Below are positions 6,129-12,340 of a stretch of 12,340 bases of DNA, one piece after another (position 1 is the first letter of the stretch; each line of letters begins with the position of its first letter). Below the pieces are notes generated by a model. It saw only the letters and a list, made by a program, of their open reading frames with translations. It had not been told where the DNA came from and did no database searches. This stretch comes from an uncultured Oscillospiraceae bacterium (GTDB lineage Bacteria; Bacillota; Clostridia; Oscillospirales; Oscillospiraceae). The position numbers and the translations under genes were made by a program. Location: positions 1-12,340 of the forward strand of contig CAKSXP010000031.1 of the NCBI GenBank assembly GCA_934515035.1, read 5' to 3'.

Positions 6129-6986
6129 TCATACTCTTCCGAAAACAACGCGCTCGATGCCGGCGGTGTCCTTTTCACAGCCGACGTCCTTGAACGAGGC
6201 AAGGCGCAGCAGCTTCTGCACCTCGCCGGACTGTGTTTCGCCGACCTCGAAAACGATGTGGCCGCCGTCGCGTATAACGGCTTTCCAGCGGCGGATTATT
6301 TCGCGGTAGAAGAAAAGTCCGTCCTCTCCGCCGTCGAGCGCCTTGTGCGGCTCGTAATCGCGGACGGAGGCGTCGAGCGTATCGATCTCCGCCGTGGCGA
6401 TATAGGGCGGATTGCAGACTATCATGTCGAAGCTCCCGATAAGAAGCGGGGGCGCCGCTGCGGCGTCCGCGTCGATGGAGGTGACGCGGGGGCTGAGATT
6501 GTTGAGCAGGACGTTCCTGCGGCAGACGCTGACGCATCTGGGATCGACGTCCGCCGCGACGACACGGCTTGCGGGCAGTGCGTTTGCGATCGCGCAGGCG
6601 ATGCATCCGCTGCCCGTGCACAGGTCGAGCACGCGGGCGTCCAGCTTGCCGCGGGCGCGCAGAATCTTCAGCGCGGTGTCAACGAGGACCTCGGTGTCCA
6701 TGCGCGGGATGAGCGTGCTGCGGTCCACGACCAGCGGGAGTCCGTAAAACTCCCAGCTTCCGGTGACGTAGGCTATCGGCTCGCCGTTCAGGCGGCGCTC
6801 TATGAGTTCGCGCACCTTTTCCCCCATCGCGGAGGAGGGATAAAGGTTCATATCCGCGGTCAGCTTTTCCATCGTTTTCCCGGCTGCATGCGCCACGAGC
6901 AGCCTTGCCTCGAGGTTATAGGCCTCGATCCCGGCTTCCTTGAGCGTCCGGCGTGTCTCTATATAATAATCGCCGTAAGTTTTCAT
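6129..6986 (-). CDS. prmC: Peptide chain release factor N5-glutamine methyltransferase
   Basis: A SAM-dependent enzyme that methylates the glutamine of the GGQ motif in release factors RF1 and RF2, increasing termination efficiency. The 285-residue protein has an N-terminal helical recognition domain (about 1-85), the linker IPRMDTEVLVD (94-104; Pro is usual where Met97 stands), the SAM-binding motif LDLCTGSGCIA (120-130) and the catalytic NPPY (192-195) in the context IVCNPPYIATAEID, diagnostic of the family. The C-terminal KDTAGIERVVFGR matches other members. Upstream GGGGGAG is about 13 bases from the ATG, rather distant. In many Firmicutes prmC sits next to prfA and a DUF1385 gene; here DUF1385 precedes it and recA follows. 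Confidence 0.97.
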   Translation of the reverse strand: MKTYGDYYIETRRTLKEAGIEAYNLEARLLVAHAAGKTMEKLTADMNLYPSSAMGEKVRELIERRLNGEPIAYVTGSWEFYGLPLVVDRSTLIPRMDTEVLVDTALKILRARGKLDARVLDLCTGSGCIACAIANALPASRVVAADVDPRCVSVCRRNVLLNNLSPRVTSIDADAAAAPPLLIGSFDMIVCNPPYIATAEIDTLDASVRDYEPHKALDGGEDGLFFYREIIRRWKAVIRDGGHIVFEVGETQSGEVQKLLRLASFKDVGCEKDTAGIERVVFGRV

Positions 6987-7017
6987 CTTTTTTCTTTTTC
7001 TCCCCCGTAATCCTTTT

Positions 7018-7962
7018 TTACCATGCGTCGGAACCCTTTTCCTCGGGGATCACGGCCTCGAGGGAGGATATTGCACATTCTATCATGCTGTCGTCCGGCT
7101 CACAGGTCGTCAGATGCTGAAGCTGCTTTCCCGGCCATGCAAGGGCAAGGGTGAGGAAATTGTCGTGGCGACCGACCCAGCGGTTGAGCTCGTAGGCAAG
7201 GCCGACGAGCACGGGCAGAAGCAGCAGACGCAGTCCCATGCGGACGAAGGTGTTGTCGGCCTGAATAAGGAAGCCGAGGAACACGCCCATGATAACGACG
7301 ACCAGCAGGAAGCTGGTCCCGCAGCGGGGGTGGAAGCGGCTCTGTATGCGGACGTTTTCGACCGTCAGCGGAAGTCCCTTTTCGTAGCAGAATATCGTTT
7401 TGTGTTCCGCGCCGTGGTATGAGAACATGCGCTTTACGTCCTTTACGCGCGTGCAGAGCCAGAGGTACAGGAAGAATATGAAGAGCTTGACGATGCCCTC
7501 GAGCAGACTGCGCAGGGTGACGTGCCCCTCTATTCCCGGTATCAGGCCGACAAGCAGTGTCGGCAGCAGAACGAAGAGGCCGACGGCCAGCGCAATGCCG
7601 AGGAAGGCGGCAAAGCCGACAATGATGTTCTGCGCCTTGTCCCAGCCGAATTTTGACTCGATCCATTTGTCGAACTTTGAGGGCTCCTCCTGCTCGTCCT
7701 CGGGCAGAAAGCTGGCGGAATAGGTTATCGCCTTCATGCCCCTGACCATGGAGTCGATGAAGTTTACGATGCCGCGGATGAAGGGCCAGCCGAGGATCGG
7801 GTATTTGTCCTTGATGAAGGTCAGCTCCTCGACGCTGAGCTCAAGCTCCCCGTCGGGCTTGCGGATGGTGACGGCCTGTTTTTTCGGGCCGCGCATCAGA
7901 ACGCCCTCGATGAGGGCCTGTCCGCCGATGGAGGTGCGAAAATCTTTTGGTTTTTTTGCCAT
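7018..7962 (-). CDS. DUF1385 membrane protein (YqhQ-like)
   Basis: A 314-residue membrane protein of unknown function, related to Bacillus YqhQ. Family hallmarks are GGQALIEGVLMRGP (13-26), YHGAEHKTIFCYE (182-194), RFHPRCGTSFLL (209-220) and PGKQLQHLTTCEPDD (277-291). Hydrophobic segments lie near 111-142 (probably two spans), 155-171, 216-235 and 243-258. The conserved His/Glu/Cys residues between spans could bind a metal or be redox active, but that is inference. AAAGGAG sits about ten bases before the ATG. It lies 62 bp downstream of the histidine kinase, across a stem-loop, and 31 bp upstream of prmC, its usual partner in Firmicutes. Confidence 0.93.
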   Translation of the reverse strand: MAKKPKDFRTSIGGQALIEGVLMRGPKKQAVTIRKPDGELELSVEELTFIKDKYPILGWPFIRGIVNFIDSMVRGMKAITYSASFLPEDEQEEPSKFDKWIESKFGWDKAQNIIVGFAAFLGIALAVGLFVLLPTLLVGLIPGIEGHVTLRSLLEGIVKLFIFFLYLWLCTRVKDVKRMFSYHGAEHKTIFCYEKGLPLTVENVRIQSRFHPRCGTSFLLVVVIMGVFLGFLIQADNTFVRMGLRLLLLPVLVGLAYELNRWVGRHDNFLTLALAWPGKQLQHLTTCEPDDSMIECAISSLEAVIPEEKGSDAW

Positions 7963-7985
7963 TAAGTGGGGTCTCCTTTGCTTGG

Positions 7986-8016
7986 GCGGCAGCGCGCGAT
8001 ACGGCAGCGCCGCCGC
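7986..8016 (-). other. Intercistronic stem-loop between histidine kinase and DUF1385 genes
   Basis: In minus-strand RNA, GCGGCGGCGC pairs with GCGCUGCCGC to give a continuous 10-bp stem with one G-U wobble around an 11-nt loop. The same sequence in plus-strand RNA has an A-C mismatch, so the structure favours the minus transcript. No U-tract follows (the next bases lead to the AAAGGAG ribosome site), so a classic intrinsic terminator is not supported. It may be an mRNA processing or stability element, or a weak attenuator dividing the two halves of the minus-strand block. Confidence 0.5.
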
Positions 8017-8024
8017 ATTTATAT

Positions 8025-9473
8025 TCAGATGATGTATTCCTGTTCCTGGATTATGGGCAGATAGACGGTCACGATGCAGCCGCCGGACGCCGCGTTGGCG
8101 ATCTCCAGCCGTCCCTTGTGGCGGGAGACGATCTCGTCGCAGACGGAAAGACCGATGCCGCTGCCGCGCTCTTTGGAAGAGCCCTTGTAAAACTTCTTCT
8201 TGACGTGCTGAAGCTCGTTTTCGGGAATGCCCGGCCCGTAGTCGCGGGTCTTTATGGCGATAAATTCGCCCTCGAGCGTCATTGCAACGACGATCTTGTG
8301 CCCGTTTTTGCCGTATTTTGCGGCGTTGTCGAGAATGTTCAGAAAGACCTGCTTGAGCCGCTCGGGATCGCCCATTATCATCGGCAGATCCTGTGCGGGC
8401 GGGATATAGCGGAGCTCGATGTGCTCCTGACGCAGCAACTCGCGGTATGTATAGATCGAATCCTCGAGCTCCGCGGCAATGTCGATCGGGCGGACGTTCA
8501 GAACGAAGCGGCCGTCCTGTATGCGCGTGAACTCGAGCAGCTCGACGACCATTTTGGTCAGCCGTTCGGCCTCTTTGGAGATGATCTCAACTCCGCGGCG
8601 GGAGTCGCCCTGTATCGCCTCGTCATACAGCAGCGTTTCGCTCCAGCCGGTTATGGCCGTCAGCGGTGTTCTCAGCTCGTGGGAGACGGAGGAGATGAAC
8701 TCCGTCTGCATTTTTTCGGACTGGCTTATCTTGAGCGACATCTCGTTTATCGCGTCGGTCAGGTCGCCGATCTCGTCGTTGTGCTTTTTCTCGACCTGTA
8801 TGCCGTAGCTGCCCTCGGCTATGCGCCTCGCAACGCCCGTCAGCTCGAGTATCGGCTCGGTTATCGAACGGATGAAGCAGAAGTTGAAGAATATTACGAT
8901 CAGGCCGACGAGAAGTCCGGCCCCGGCCGCGGTCAGGACGATGCGCGCGCTCTGGCGGTCCACCTGGCGCAGGCTGGTAACATAGCGCATTACGCCGATG
9001 ACGTTGTCGTCGGAAAACATCGGCGCGGAAACGGCCATGACGTGTTCGCCCGTTGACGGCAGACGCCCGACCCAGTATGAGATATTGCCCGTCTCGAGCG
9101 CGCCGGTTATGTCCGGAGTTCCCGGAGAGTCCCCGGCGGTCATGCCGTAGCTGGAGGTCTCGACACGTCCGCGGGTGTTGACGAACTGAAGCTCGATGCA
9201 GTCCTTATCCTCGAAGGATTCGGCATAGGAATAGGCGCTCCGGCGGTATTCGGCATAGGTGCGCGAGACATATGACGAGAAGAAATCCGAGGCCGTGCGC
9301 GCCTTGGACTCCAGACCCGTGCGCATTCCGGAATAGTAGTGGCTGCATATAGCAAGGGAAAACGCGCCCACCGCGATTATGATGAGCAGAAACACGGACA
9401 ATGAGCCGGAAAGCATCCAACGGCCCTTGATGCCGTCAAGCTTCTGGCGCGTTATGAGTTTTGATTTGCTCAA
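8025..9473 (-). CDS. Two-component sensor histidine kinase
   Basis: A membrane sensor kinase of 482 residues. TM1 spans about 21-43, an extracytoplasmic sensor region about 44-177 (helical start then a PAS/Cache-like stretch, inferred), TM2 about 178-202, then a HAMP linker (about 203-255). The dimerisation domain carries the phospho-accepting His265 in SVSHELRTPL. The ATPase domain has the N box FLNILDNAAKYG (Asn379, Asn383), G1 DYGPGIP (411-417) and G2 GSGIGLS (437-443). The start is TTG at 9473, chosen because AAAGGAG (9481-9487) lies exactly seven bases upstream and the frame begins there. It follows the response regulator gene by 42 bp. The ligand is not evident. Confidence 0.95.
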   Translation of the reverse strand: MSKSKLITRQKLDGIKGRWMLSGSLSVFLLIIIAVGAFSLAICSHYYSGMRTGLESKARTASDFFSSYVSRTYAEYRRSAYSYAESFEDKDCIELQFVNTRGRVETSSYGMTAGDSPGTPDITGALETGNISYWVGRLPSTGEHVMAVSAPMFSDDNVIGVMRYVTSLRQVDRQSARIVLTAAGAGLLVGLIVIFFNFCFIRSITEPILELTGVARRIAEGSYGIQVEKKHNDEIGDLTDAINEMSLKISQSEKMQTEFISSVSHELRTPLTAITGWSETLLYDEAIQGDSRRGVEIISKEAERLTKMVVELLEFTRIQDGRFVLNVRPIDIAAELEDSIYTYRELLRQEHIELRYIPPAQDLPMIMGDPERLKQVFLNILDNAAKYGKNGHKIVVAMTLEGEFIAIKTRDYGPGIPENELQHVKKKFYKGSSKERGSGIGLSVCDEIVSRHKGRLEIANAASGGCIVTVYLPIIQEQEYII

Positions 9474-9480
9474 AGCGGTG

Positions 9481-9487
9481 CTCCTTT
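9481..9487 (-). promoter_or_regulatory. Ribosome binding site deciding the TTG start of the histidine kinase
   Basis: On the minus strand AAAGGAG is followed by a 7-nt spacer and then TTG AGC AAA. No ATG or GTG with comparable spacing exists before the first transmembrane segment. Confidence 0.8.
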
Positions 9488-9510
9488 CGGGGGATCATGC
9501 TGCCGTAACG

Positions 9511-9526
9511 GGGGCTCAGAAGCCCC
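9511..9526 (-). other. Short hairpin enclosing the response regulator stop codon
   Basis: In the minus transcript GGGGCU and AGCCCC form a perfect 6-bp stem closed by a UCUG tetraloop; the TGA stop codon of the response regulator (9518-9516) spans the loop-stem boundary. No U-run follows. It precedes the kinase ribosome site by about 25 nt, and could influence mRNA stability or the regulator-to-kinase expression ratio. Confidence 0.4.
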
Positions 9527-10205
9527 ATTTGTAGCCGTATCCCCAGACGGTGGTGATGTATGTGGGAATGGTCGGATCGTCCTCGATCTTGATGCGCAGG
9601 CGGCGGATGTTGACGTCAACTATCTTCAGTTCGCCGAAATAGTCGCGCCCCCAGACGGCGTTGAGGATATCCTCGCGGGACAGCGCCTTGCCGGGGTTGT
9701 CCATGAAAAGCTTCATGATCGAGTATTCGATCTGCGTGAGCTTTATGCGCTCGCCGTTTTTCTCCAGCGTGCGGTTGCGGGTGTTGAGGCGGAAGGGGCC
9801 GTGGCGGAGCTCGCCGGAATCGGTCTCGTCCGTGTCGCCGCCGGTGCGGCGGTAGAGCGCGTCGATGCGCGCGGTCAGCTCGGCGGGCGAGAACGGCTTT
9901 GTCACATAATCGTCCGCGCCGGTCATGAGGCCCGTGACCTTGTCCATCTCCTGGCTCTTGGCCGTGAGCATGATGATGCCGATCTTAGAGTCGCTGGCGC
10001 GTATGCGGCGGCAGACCTCGAAGCCGTCGATGTCCGGCAGCATGACGTCAAGCAGCGCGACGCGTATGTCCGGGTGTCTGTGCAGCTGCTCGAATGCCTG
10101 TTCGCCGGTCTCCGCCTCGATGGGCTCGTAGCCGGAGCGCTTCAGGTTTATGACAACAAAGCTGCGTATGCTGGATTCGTCCTCAAGGACCAGAACTTTT
10201 TTCAT
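9516..10205 (-). CDS. OmpR/PhoB-family response regulator
   Basis: A DNA-binding transcription regulator of 229 residues. The receiver domain (about 1-115) has the acidic pocket Glu8-Asp9, the phosphorylation site Asp53 in LLDVMLPDIDG, the switch Thr81 and Lys103 in TKPFSP. The winged-helix DNA-binding domain occupies about 134-228, with the family signatures LTQIEYSIMKLFMDNPGKALSRE (shortened here to its ends: LTQIEY to LSRE) and DVNIRRLRIKIEDDP, ending in the VWGYGYKW strand. The ribosome site AAAGGAGAG is suitably placed before the ATG and partly overlaps the lipoprotein stop, 14 bp away. It is presumably phosphorylated by the kinase encoded next. Targets are unknown; autoregulation of the promoter near 11583 is plausible. 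Confidence 0.96.
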   Translation of the reverse strand: MKKVLVLEDESSIRSFVVINLKRSGYEPIEAETGEQAFEQLHRHPDIRVALLDVMLPDIDGFEVCRRIRASDSKIGIIMLTAKSQEMDKVTGLMTGADDYVTKPFSPAELTARIDALYRRTGGDTDETDSGELRHGPFRLNTRNRTLEKNGERIKLTQIEYSIMKLFMDNPGKALSREDILNAVWGRDYFGELKIVDVNIRRLRIKIEDDPTIPTYITTVWGYGYKWGF

Positions 10206-10219
10206 TCTCTATCTCTCCT

Positions 10220-11542
10220 TTACAGCGCTCCCGAGTTCCACTCGGTAAGAATAACGTCAAAGCCGTCTGAAATGTCCTCCCGGCTGTAAGGTGCGTTATC
10301 GTGGAGCTGGGCGGCATAGATCGCGCCGGATACCTCGGACAGGATGAACCTTTCGGGAAGCCTTGCGCGGTCGCTGCGGTTATCGCCCGTCAGCGTATAT
10401 ATGGTGACAACGTCGGCCGTTTCACCGGTATCCGGATCCCTGTGCGAGAGAACAACGGCGTGCTCGCCGAAGGCGTCGTCCTCCCTGCGGACGATCAGGT
10501 TTTCGCGCATGGCGTCCGGAAGGACGAGAAACCAGCCGTCCGAATAGCAGTGGTAGGTGGAGAACACGAGCTTCCGCCCGCCGACGCTGTCAAAGGCGTA
10601 CCAGTCGAAAACATAATATGCCGGCGCCTCCTCGCTGTATTTGTCGAGAGGGACGGCGACCGGGATCTCAAGTATGCGGTCGTTGTTTATATCGGCGGCA
10701 TACACGGCGTATTCCCGCACGGTCGTGCTAGCGCCGGACTGCTCGTCGGCGGTTATGTTGCGGATGCCGGAGTCGGAGGCGATGAATATGTCGGTCATGA
10801 TGCTGTTTTCGCCGTATCCGCCCTCGGCAAAGAGGGCCGTGACCCCGTCCGAGAGCTGGCCTGTGCGCAGCCTGTCAACATCGGTCACGCCGCTGGAGAG
10901 CTTGGCGCTGGACTGCACCATTCCGCCGGGGCCGAGCGAATACATGTCAACGGAGCAGCCCTCCGCGCCGCCGGTGTGGAGCACGAGCAGCTCGTAAAGG
11001 CCGTTGCCGTCCATGTCCGCAAGGCGGAACGCCGTTCCGCTCGAGGAGAGAAGGACGGAGCCGGAGAAATCGGACAGGGAATAGACGTTCAGCCGCCCGT
11101 CCCCGCCGTTCGGGGTCTGCCACGAGACGATGAGCTCAAGCCAGCCGTCGCCGTTCATGTCGGCATATTCCACGCTGCTTATGGCGCCGCTCTCGCCGTA
11201 AATGGTCTGGGCAAGACGGTATTCGCCGTCGGAGTATTCATAGACACAGATCTTGGCGCGTCCGCCGGGGTCGCGGAGATAGGCGACGGCCTCCGCCGTT
11301 CCGTTACCGCTCAGATCGACGGTGTGCACGATCTGGGTATAGCTCCCGGAGACCGGCGCGGAGTATTCGCAGCCCGCGGCGATCTCGTCATCGATCAGTT
11401 TCTGGAGTATGACGTATTCCTCGGAGGGCCGGGGCAGAGCATAGAGCTCGTCGGGAGAGGAAAGCGCACAGCCGCCGAGAAACAGCACGGCCGCGGCCGT
11501 GAGAAGCAGCGCGGCCAGTCTGCGCGCGCGGGTCGTGGACAC
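10220..11542 (-). CDS. Secreted lipoprotein with VCBS/FG-GAP-like propeller repeats
   Basis: A 440-residue predicted lipoprotein. A basic n-region (TTRARR), a hydrophobic stretch (9-22) and the lipobox LGGC (22-25) mark Cys25 as the lipidated residue, so the protein is anchored outside the membrane. It then carries Asp/Asn/Gly loops of the calcium-binding EF-hand-like type: DLSGNGTAE (76-84), DMNGDGWLE (128-136), DMDGNGLYE (176-184) and a degenerate DINNDRILE (284-292). Their spacing of about 50 residues, with one weak copy near 227-241, suggests beta-propeller blades. The GTG start at 11542 is supported by AAAAGGAGG (11550-11558) with a 7-nt spacer. As first gene of an operon with the regulator and kinase it may act as an accessory sensor, which is inference. 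Confidence 0.9.
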   Translation of the reverse strand: MSTTRARRLAALLLTAAAVLFLGGCALSSPDELYALPRPSEEYVILQKLIDDEIAAGCEYSAPVSGSYTQIVHTVDLSGNGTAEAVAYLRDPGGRAKICVYEYSDGEYRLAQTIYGESGAISSVEYADMNGDGWLELIVSWQTPNGGDGRLNVYSLSDFSGSVLLSSSGTAFRLADMDGNGLYELLVLHTGGAEGCSVDMYSLGPGGMVQSSAKLSSGVTDVDRLRTGQLSDGVTALFAEGGYGENSIMTDIFIASDSGIRNITADEQSGASTTVREYAVYAADINNDRILEIPVAVPLDKYSEEAPAYYVFDWYAFDSVGGRKLVFSTYHCYSDGWFLVLPDAMRENLIVRREDDAFGEHAVVLSHRDPDTGETADVVTIYTLTGDNRSDRARLPERFILSEVSGAIYAAQLHDNAPYSREDISDGFDVILTEWNSGAL

Positions 11543-11549
11543 AGCTCCG

Positions 11550-11558
11550 CCTCCTTTT
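11550..11558 (-). promoter_or_regulatory. Strong ribosome binding site deciding the GTG start of the lipoprotein
   Basis: AAAAGGAGG on the minus strand, seven bases from GTG at 11542, is a near-perfect match to the 16S 3' end and fixes a start that places the basic n-region of the signal peptide correctly. Confidence 0.85.
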
Positions 11559-11582
11559 CAGTAAAGACTATTCAACTCGATT

Positions 11583-11591
11583 ATCATACCA
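11583..11591 (-). promoter_or_regulatory. Extended -10 promoter of the lipoprotein-regulator-kinase operon
   Basis: Minus-strand TGG-TATGAT is a TGn extended -10 element. The region 17 bp upstream has no consensus -35. The predicted start near 11576 gives a leader of about 33 nt ending with the strong ribosome site. It overlaps the plus-strand promoter at 11607-11615. Confidence 0.5.
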
Positions 11592-11606
11592 CAATCAAGG
11601 CAAAAA

Positions 11607-11615
11607 TGGTATACT
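11607..11615 (+). promoter_or_regulatory. Extended -10 promoter candidate for the phosphopantetheinyl transferase gene
   Basis: Plus-strand TGG-TATACT is a TGn extended -10 element with no clear -35. Transcription would start near 11622, inside a 10-nt tandem repeat (TACTTTTT at 11612-11619 and 11622-11629), leaving a leader of about 73 nt. A separate TATGAT at 11648-11653 is an alternative -10 but has no well-spaced partner. Confidence 0.4.
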
Positions 11616-11694
11616 TTTTGTTACTTTTTCTTTTGGCAAAAGAGTGTTATGATGAAGGCGAAAAACGGTGCTGAAACGGAGGTACGGCGGAGCG

Positions 11695-12228
11695 ATGACG
11701 CTGTGGTACTGCAAAACGGAATATGCCCTGCGCGATGCGTCGAAGGCTGCGCGACGGCTGCTGGGCGAAGCTTTTCTGCGTGAATATGGGGAGCCCGCGC
11801 CCCCCATCGCAAAAACGCCGGAGGGCAAGCCGTATTTCCCGTCGCGGCCGGATATATGTTTTTCACTGAGCCACAGCGGCGAGCATCTGCTCTGCGTTCT
11901 GGGAGAGGCCCCCGCCGGGTGCGACATTCAGCAGCGGCGGGCACTGCGCCCCGGAACGGAGGAAAGGCTCATGGATGAGCGGGAGCGGGAGGATTTCGAG
12001 TTTTTCGAGCTGTGGTGCCTGCGGGAGAGCTTTCTGAAGATGAACGGAAGCGGTTCCCTGCGGTCGGCGCGGTTCCGCCGCGAGGGCGGGCATATCATAG
12101 CCCCCTTGCCGAACGCCGTGTGCCGGCTCTACGACGGCATAGAGGGCTGCGCCTGCGCTGTGTGCACGCTGGGGGCGGAAGCTCCGTCTGCTCCGGTAAA
12201 GATAGAATTCTTCACAGCTGACGCTTGA
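11695..12228 (+). CDS. 4'-phosphopantetheinyl transferase superfamily protein (Sfp-like)
   Basis: Likely transfers 4'-phosphopantetheine from coenzyme A to a serine of a carrier protein. The 177-residue product contains the ordered Sfp-family motifs GKPYF (44-48), FSLSHSGEHLLC (56-67) with His60, GCDIQ (75-79) and WCLRESFLKMNGSG (107-120). Asp77, Glu111 and Lys115 align with metal/CoA ligands. Two positions differ from common consensus: Gln79 where Glu is usual in D-x-E, and Arg110 where Lys is usual in KE. It is also shorter than typical Sfp (about 220). ATG 11695 is chosen over GTG 11668 because CGGAGG lies upstream and the protein then begins as other members do; spacing is long, so the start is uncertain. 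No carrier-protein or synthase gene is in view. Confidence 0.85.
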   Translation: MTLWYCKTEYALRDASKAARRLLGEAFLREYGEPAPPIAKTPEGKPYFPSRPDICFSLSHSGEHLLCVLGEAPAGCDIQQRRALRPGTEERLMDEREREDFEFFELWCLRESFLKMNGSGSLRSARFRREGGHIIAPLPNAVCRLYDGIEGCACAVCTLGAEAPSAPVKIEFFTADA

Positions 12229-12250
12229 TTTTGCACGCGGGTTGTAGTAT

Positions 12251-12256
12251 TATAAT
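12251..12256 (+). promoter_or_regulatory. -10 element of the tRNA-Leu promoter
   Basis: A perfect TATAAT lies nine bases before the tRNA 5' end, so the transcript would have only a two- or three-base leader. The -35 is ambiguous: TTGATT (12225-12230) is 20 bp and TTGCAC (12231-12236) 14 bp upstream, both off the ideal 17. Confidence 0.5.
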
Positions 12257-12264
12257 AAGGCTTT

Positions 12265-12340
12265 GCCGGTGTGATGGAATGGTAGACGTGACGGACTCAA
12301 AATCCGTTGGTGGCGACACCGTGTGGGTTCGAGTCCCACC
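12265..12340 (+). tRNA. tRNA-Leu (anticodon CAA), 3' end cut by window
   Basis: A class II tRNA for the UUG leucine codon. The 5' acceptor strand is GCCGGTG, the D-loop region contains GGAATGGTAGAC, and the anticodon stem ACGGA/TCCGT frames the loop CTCAAAA with anticodon CAA at 12298-12300. A long variable arm (GGTG-GCGA-CACC) is followed by the T-arm GTGGG-TTCGAGT-CCCAC. Only the first base of the 3' acceptor strand is inside the window; CACCGGC plus discriminator should follow. Confidence 0.95.

Noticed and set aside
11024..11040. GCGGAAC-GCC-GTTCCGC palindrome, reminiscent of a LexA box
   Set aside because: The centre has three bases rather than four and it lies deep inside the lipoprotein coding region, far from a promoter.
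10301..11674. A 457-codon open frame on the plus strand, longer than the minus-strand lipoprotein gene it opposes
   Set aside because: It mirrors the codon pattern of the GC-rich minus-strand gene. The minus frame has a strong ribosome site, signal peptide with lipobox and repeated Asp/Gly motifs; the plus frame has no recognisable domain.

Overview
The window looks like a GC-rich chromosomal segment of a Firmicute of class Clostridia, probably Oscillospiraceae/Ruminococcaceae-like. The reasons are strong AGGAGG-type ribosome sites, occasional GTG and TTG starts, families typical of that group (DUF1385, DUF1653, DUF2461, an OmpR-type two-component pair with a lipoprotein) and Clostridia-like protein sequences. 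The taxonomy is inferred from protein character only. It is mostly a housekeeping region. I see no insertion sequence, phage gene, CRISPR array or recognisable defence system.

Left edge and plus-strand operon (1-2646). Bases 1-65 hold a long inverted repeat and an imperfect direct repeat, possibly overlapping the very start of a leftward gene (a tentative alaS). A promoter at 131-159 then drives a tight rightward operon: DUF2461 protein, tRNA-dihydrouridine synthase, YgjP-like zinc metallopeptidase and a small DUF1653 protein. It ends at a symmetrical hairpin (2610-2646) that can also terminate the opposing leftward genes.

Minus-strand block (2656-11542). Read 5' to 3' on the minus strand the order is: GTG-started lipoprotein with propeller-like Asp/Gly repeats, OmpR-family response regulator, sensor histidine kinase, an intercistronic stem-loop, DUF1385 membrane protein, prmC, recA, recX, rimO, pgsA. 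Gaps are 8-62 nt except for the junctions that overlap a ribosome site with the previous stop. The block combines envelope sensing, release-factor methylation, recombination/repair, ribosomal protein S12 modification and phosphatidylglycerol synthesis. No independent promoter or SOS box is visible directly in front of recA.

Right edge (11543-12340). A divergent promoter region with two overlapping extended -10 elements separates the lipoprotein operon from a short rightward 4'-phosphopantetheinyl transferase homologue. A class II tRNA-Leu(CAA), cut by the window end, follows.

Most functions are ordinary. The points most worth checking are the structured repeat element at the left edge, the lipoprotein-regulator-kinase module, the back-to-back divergent promoters, and recA placed inside an operon with no visible LexA site.
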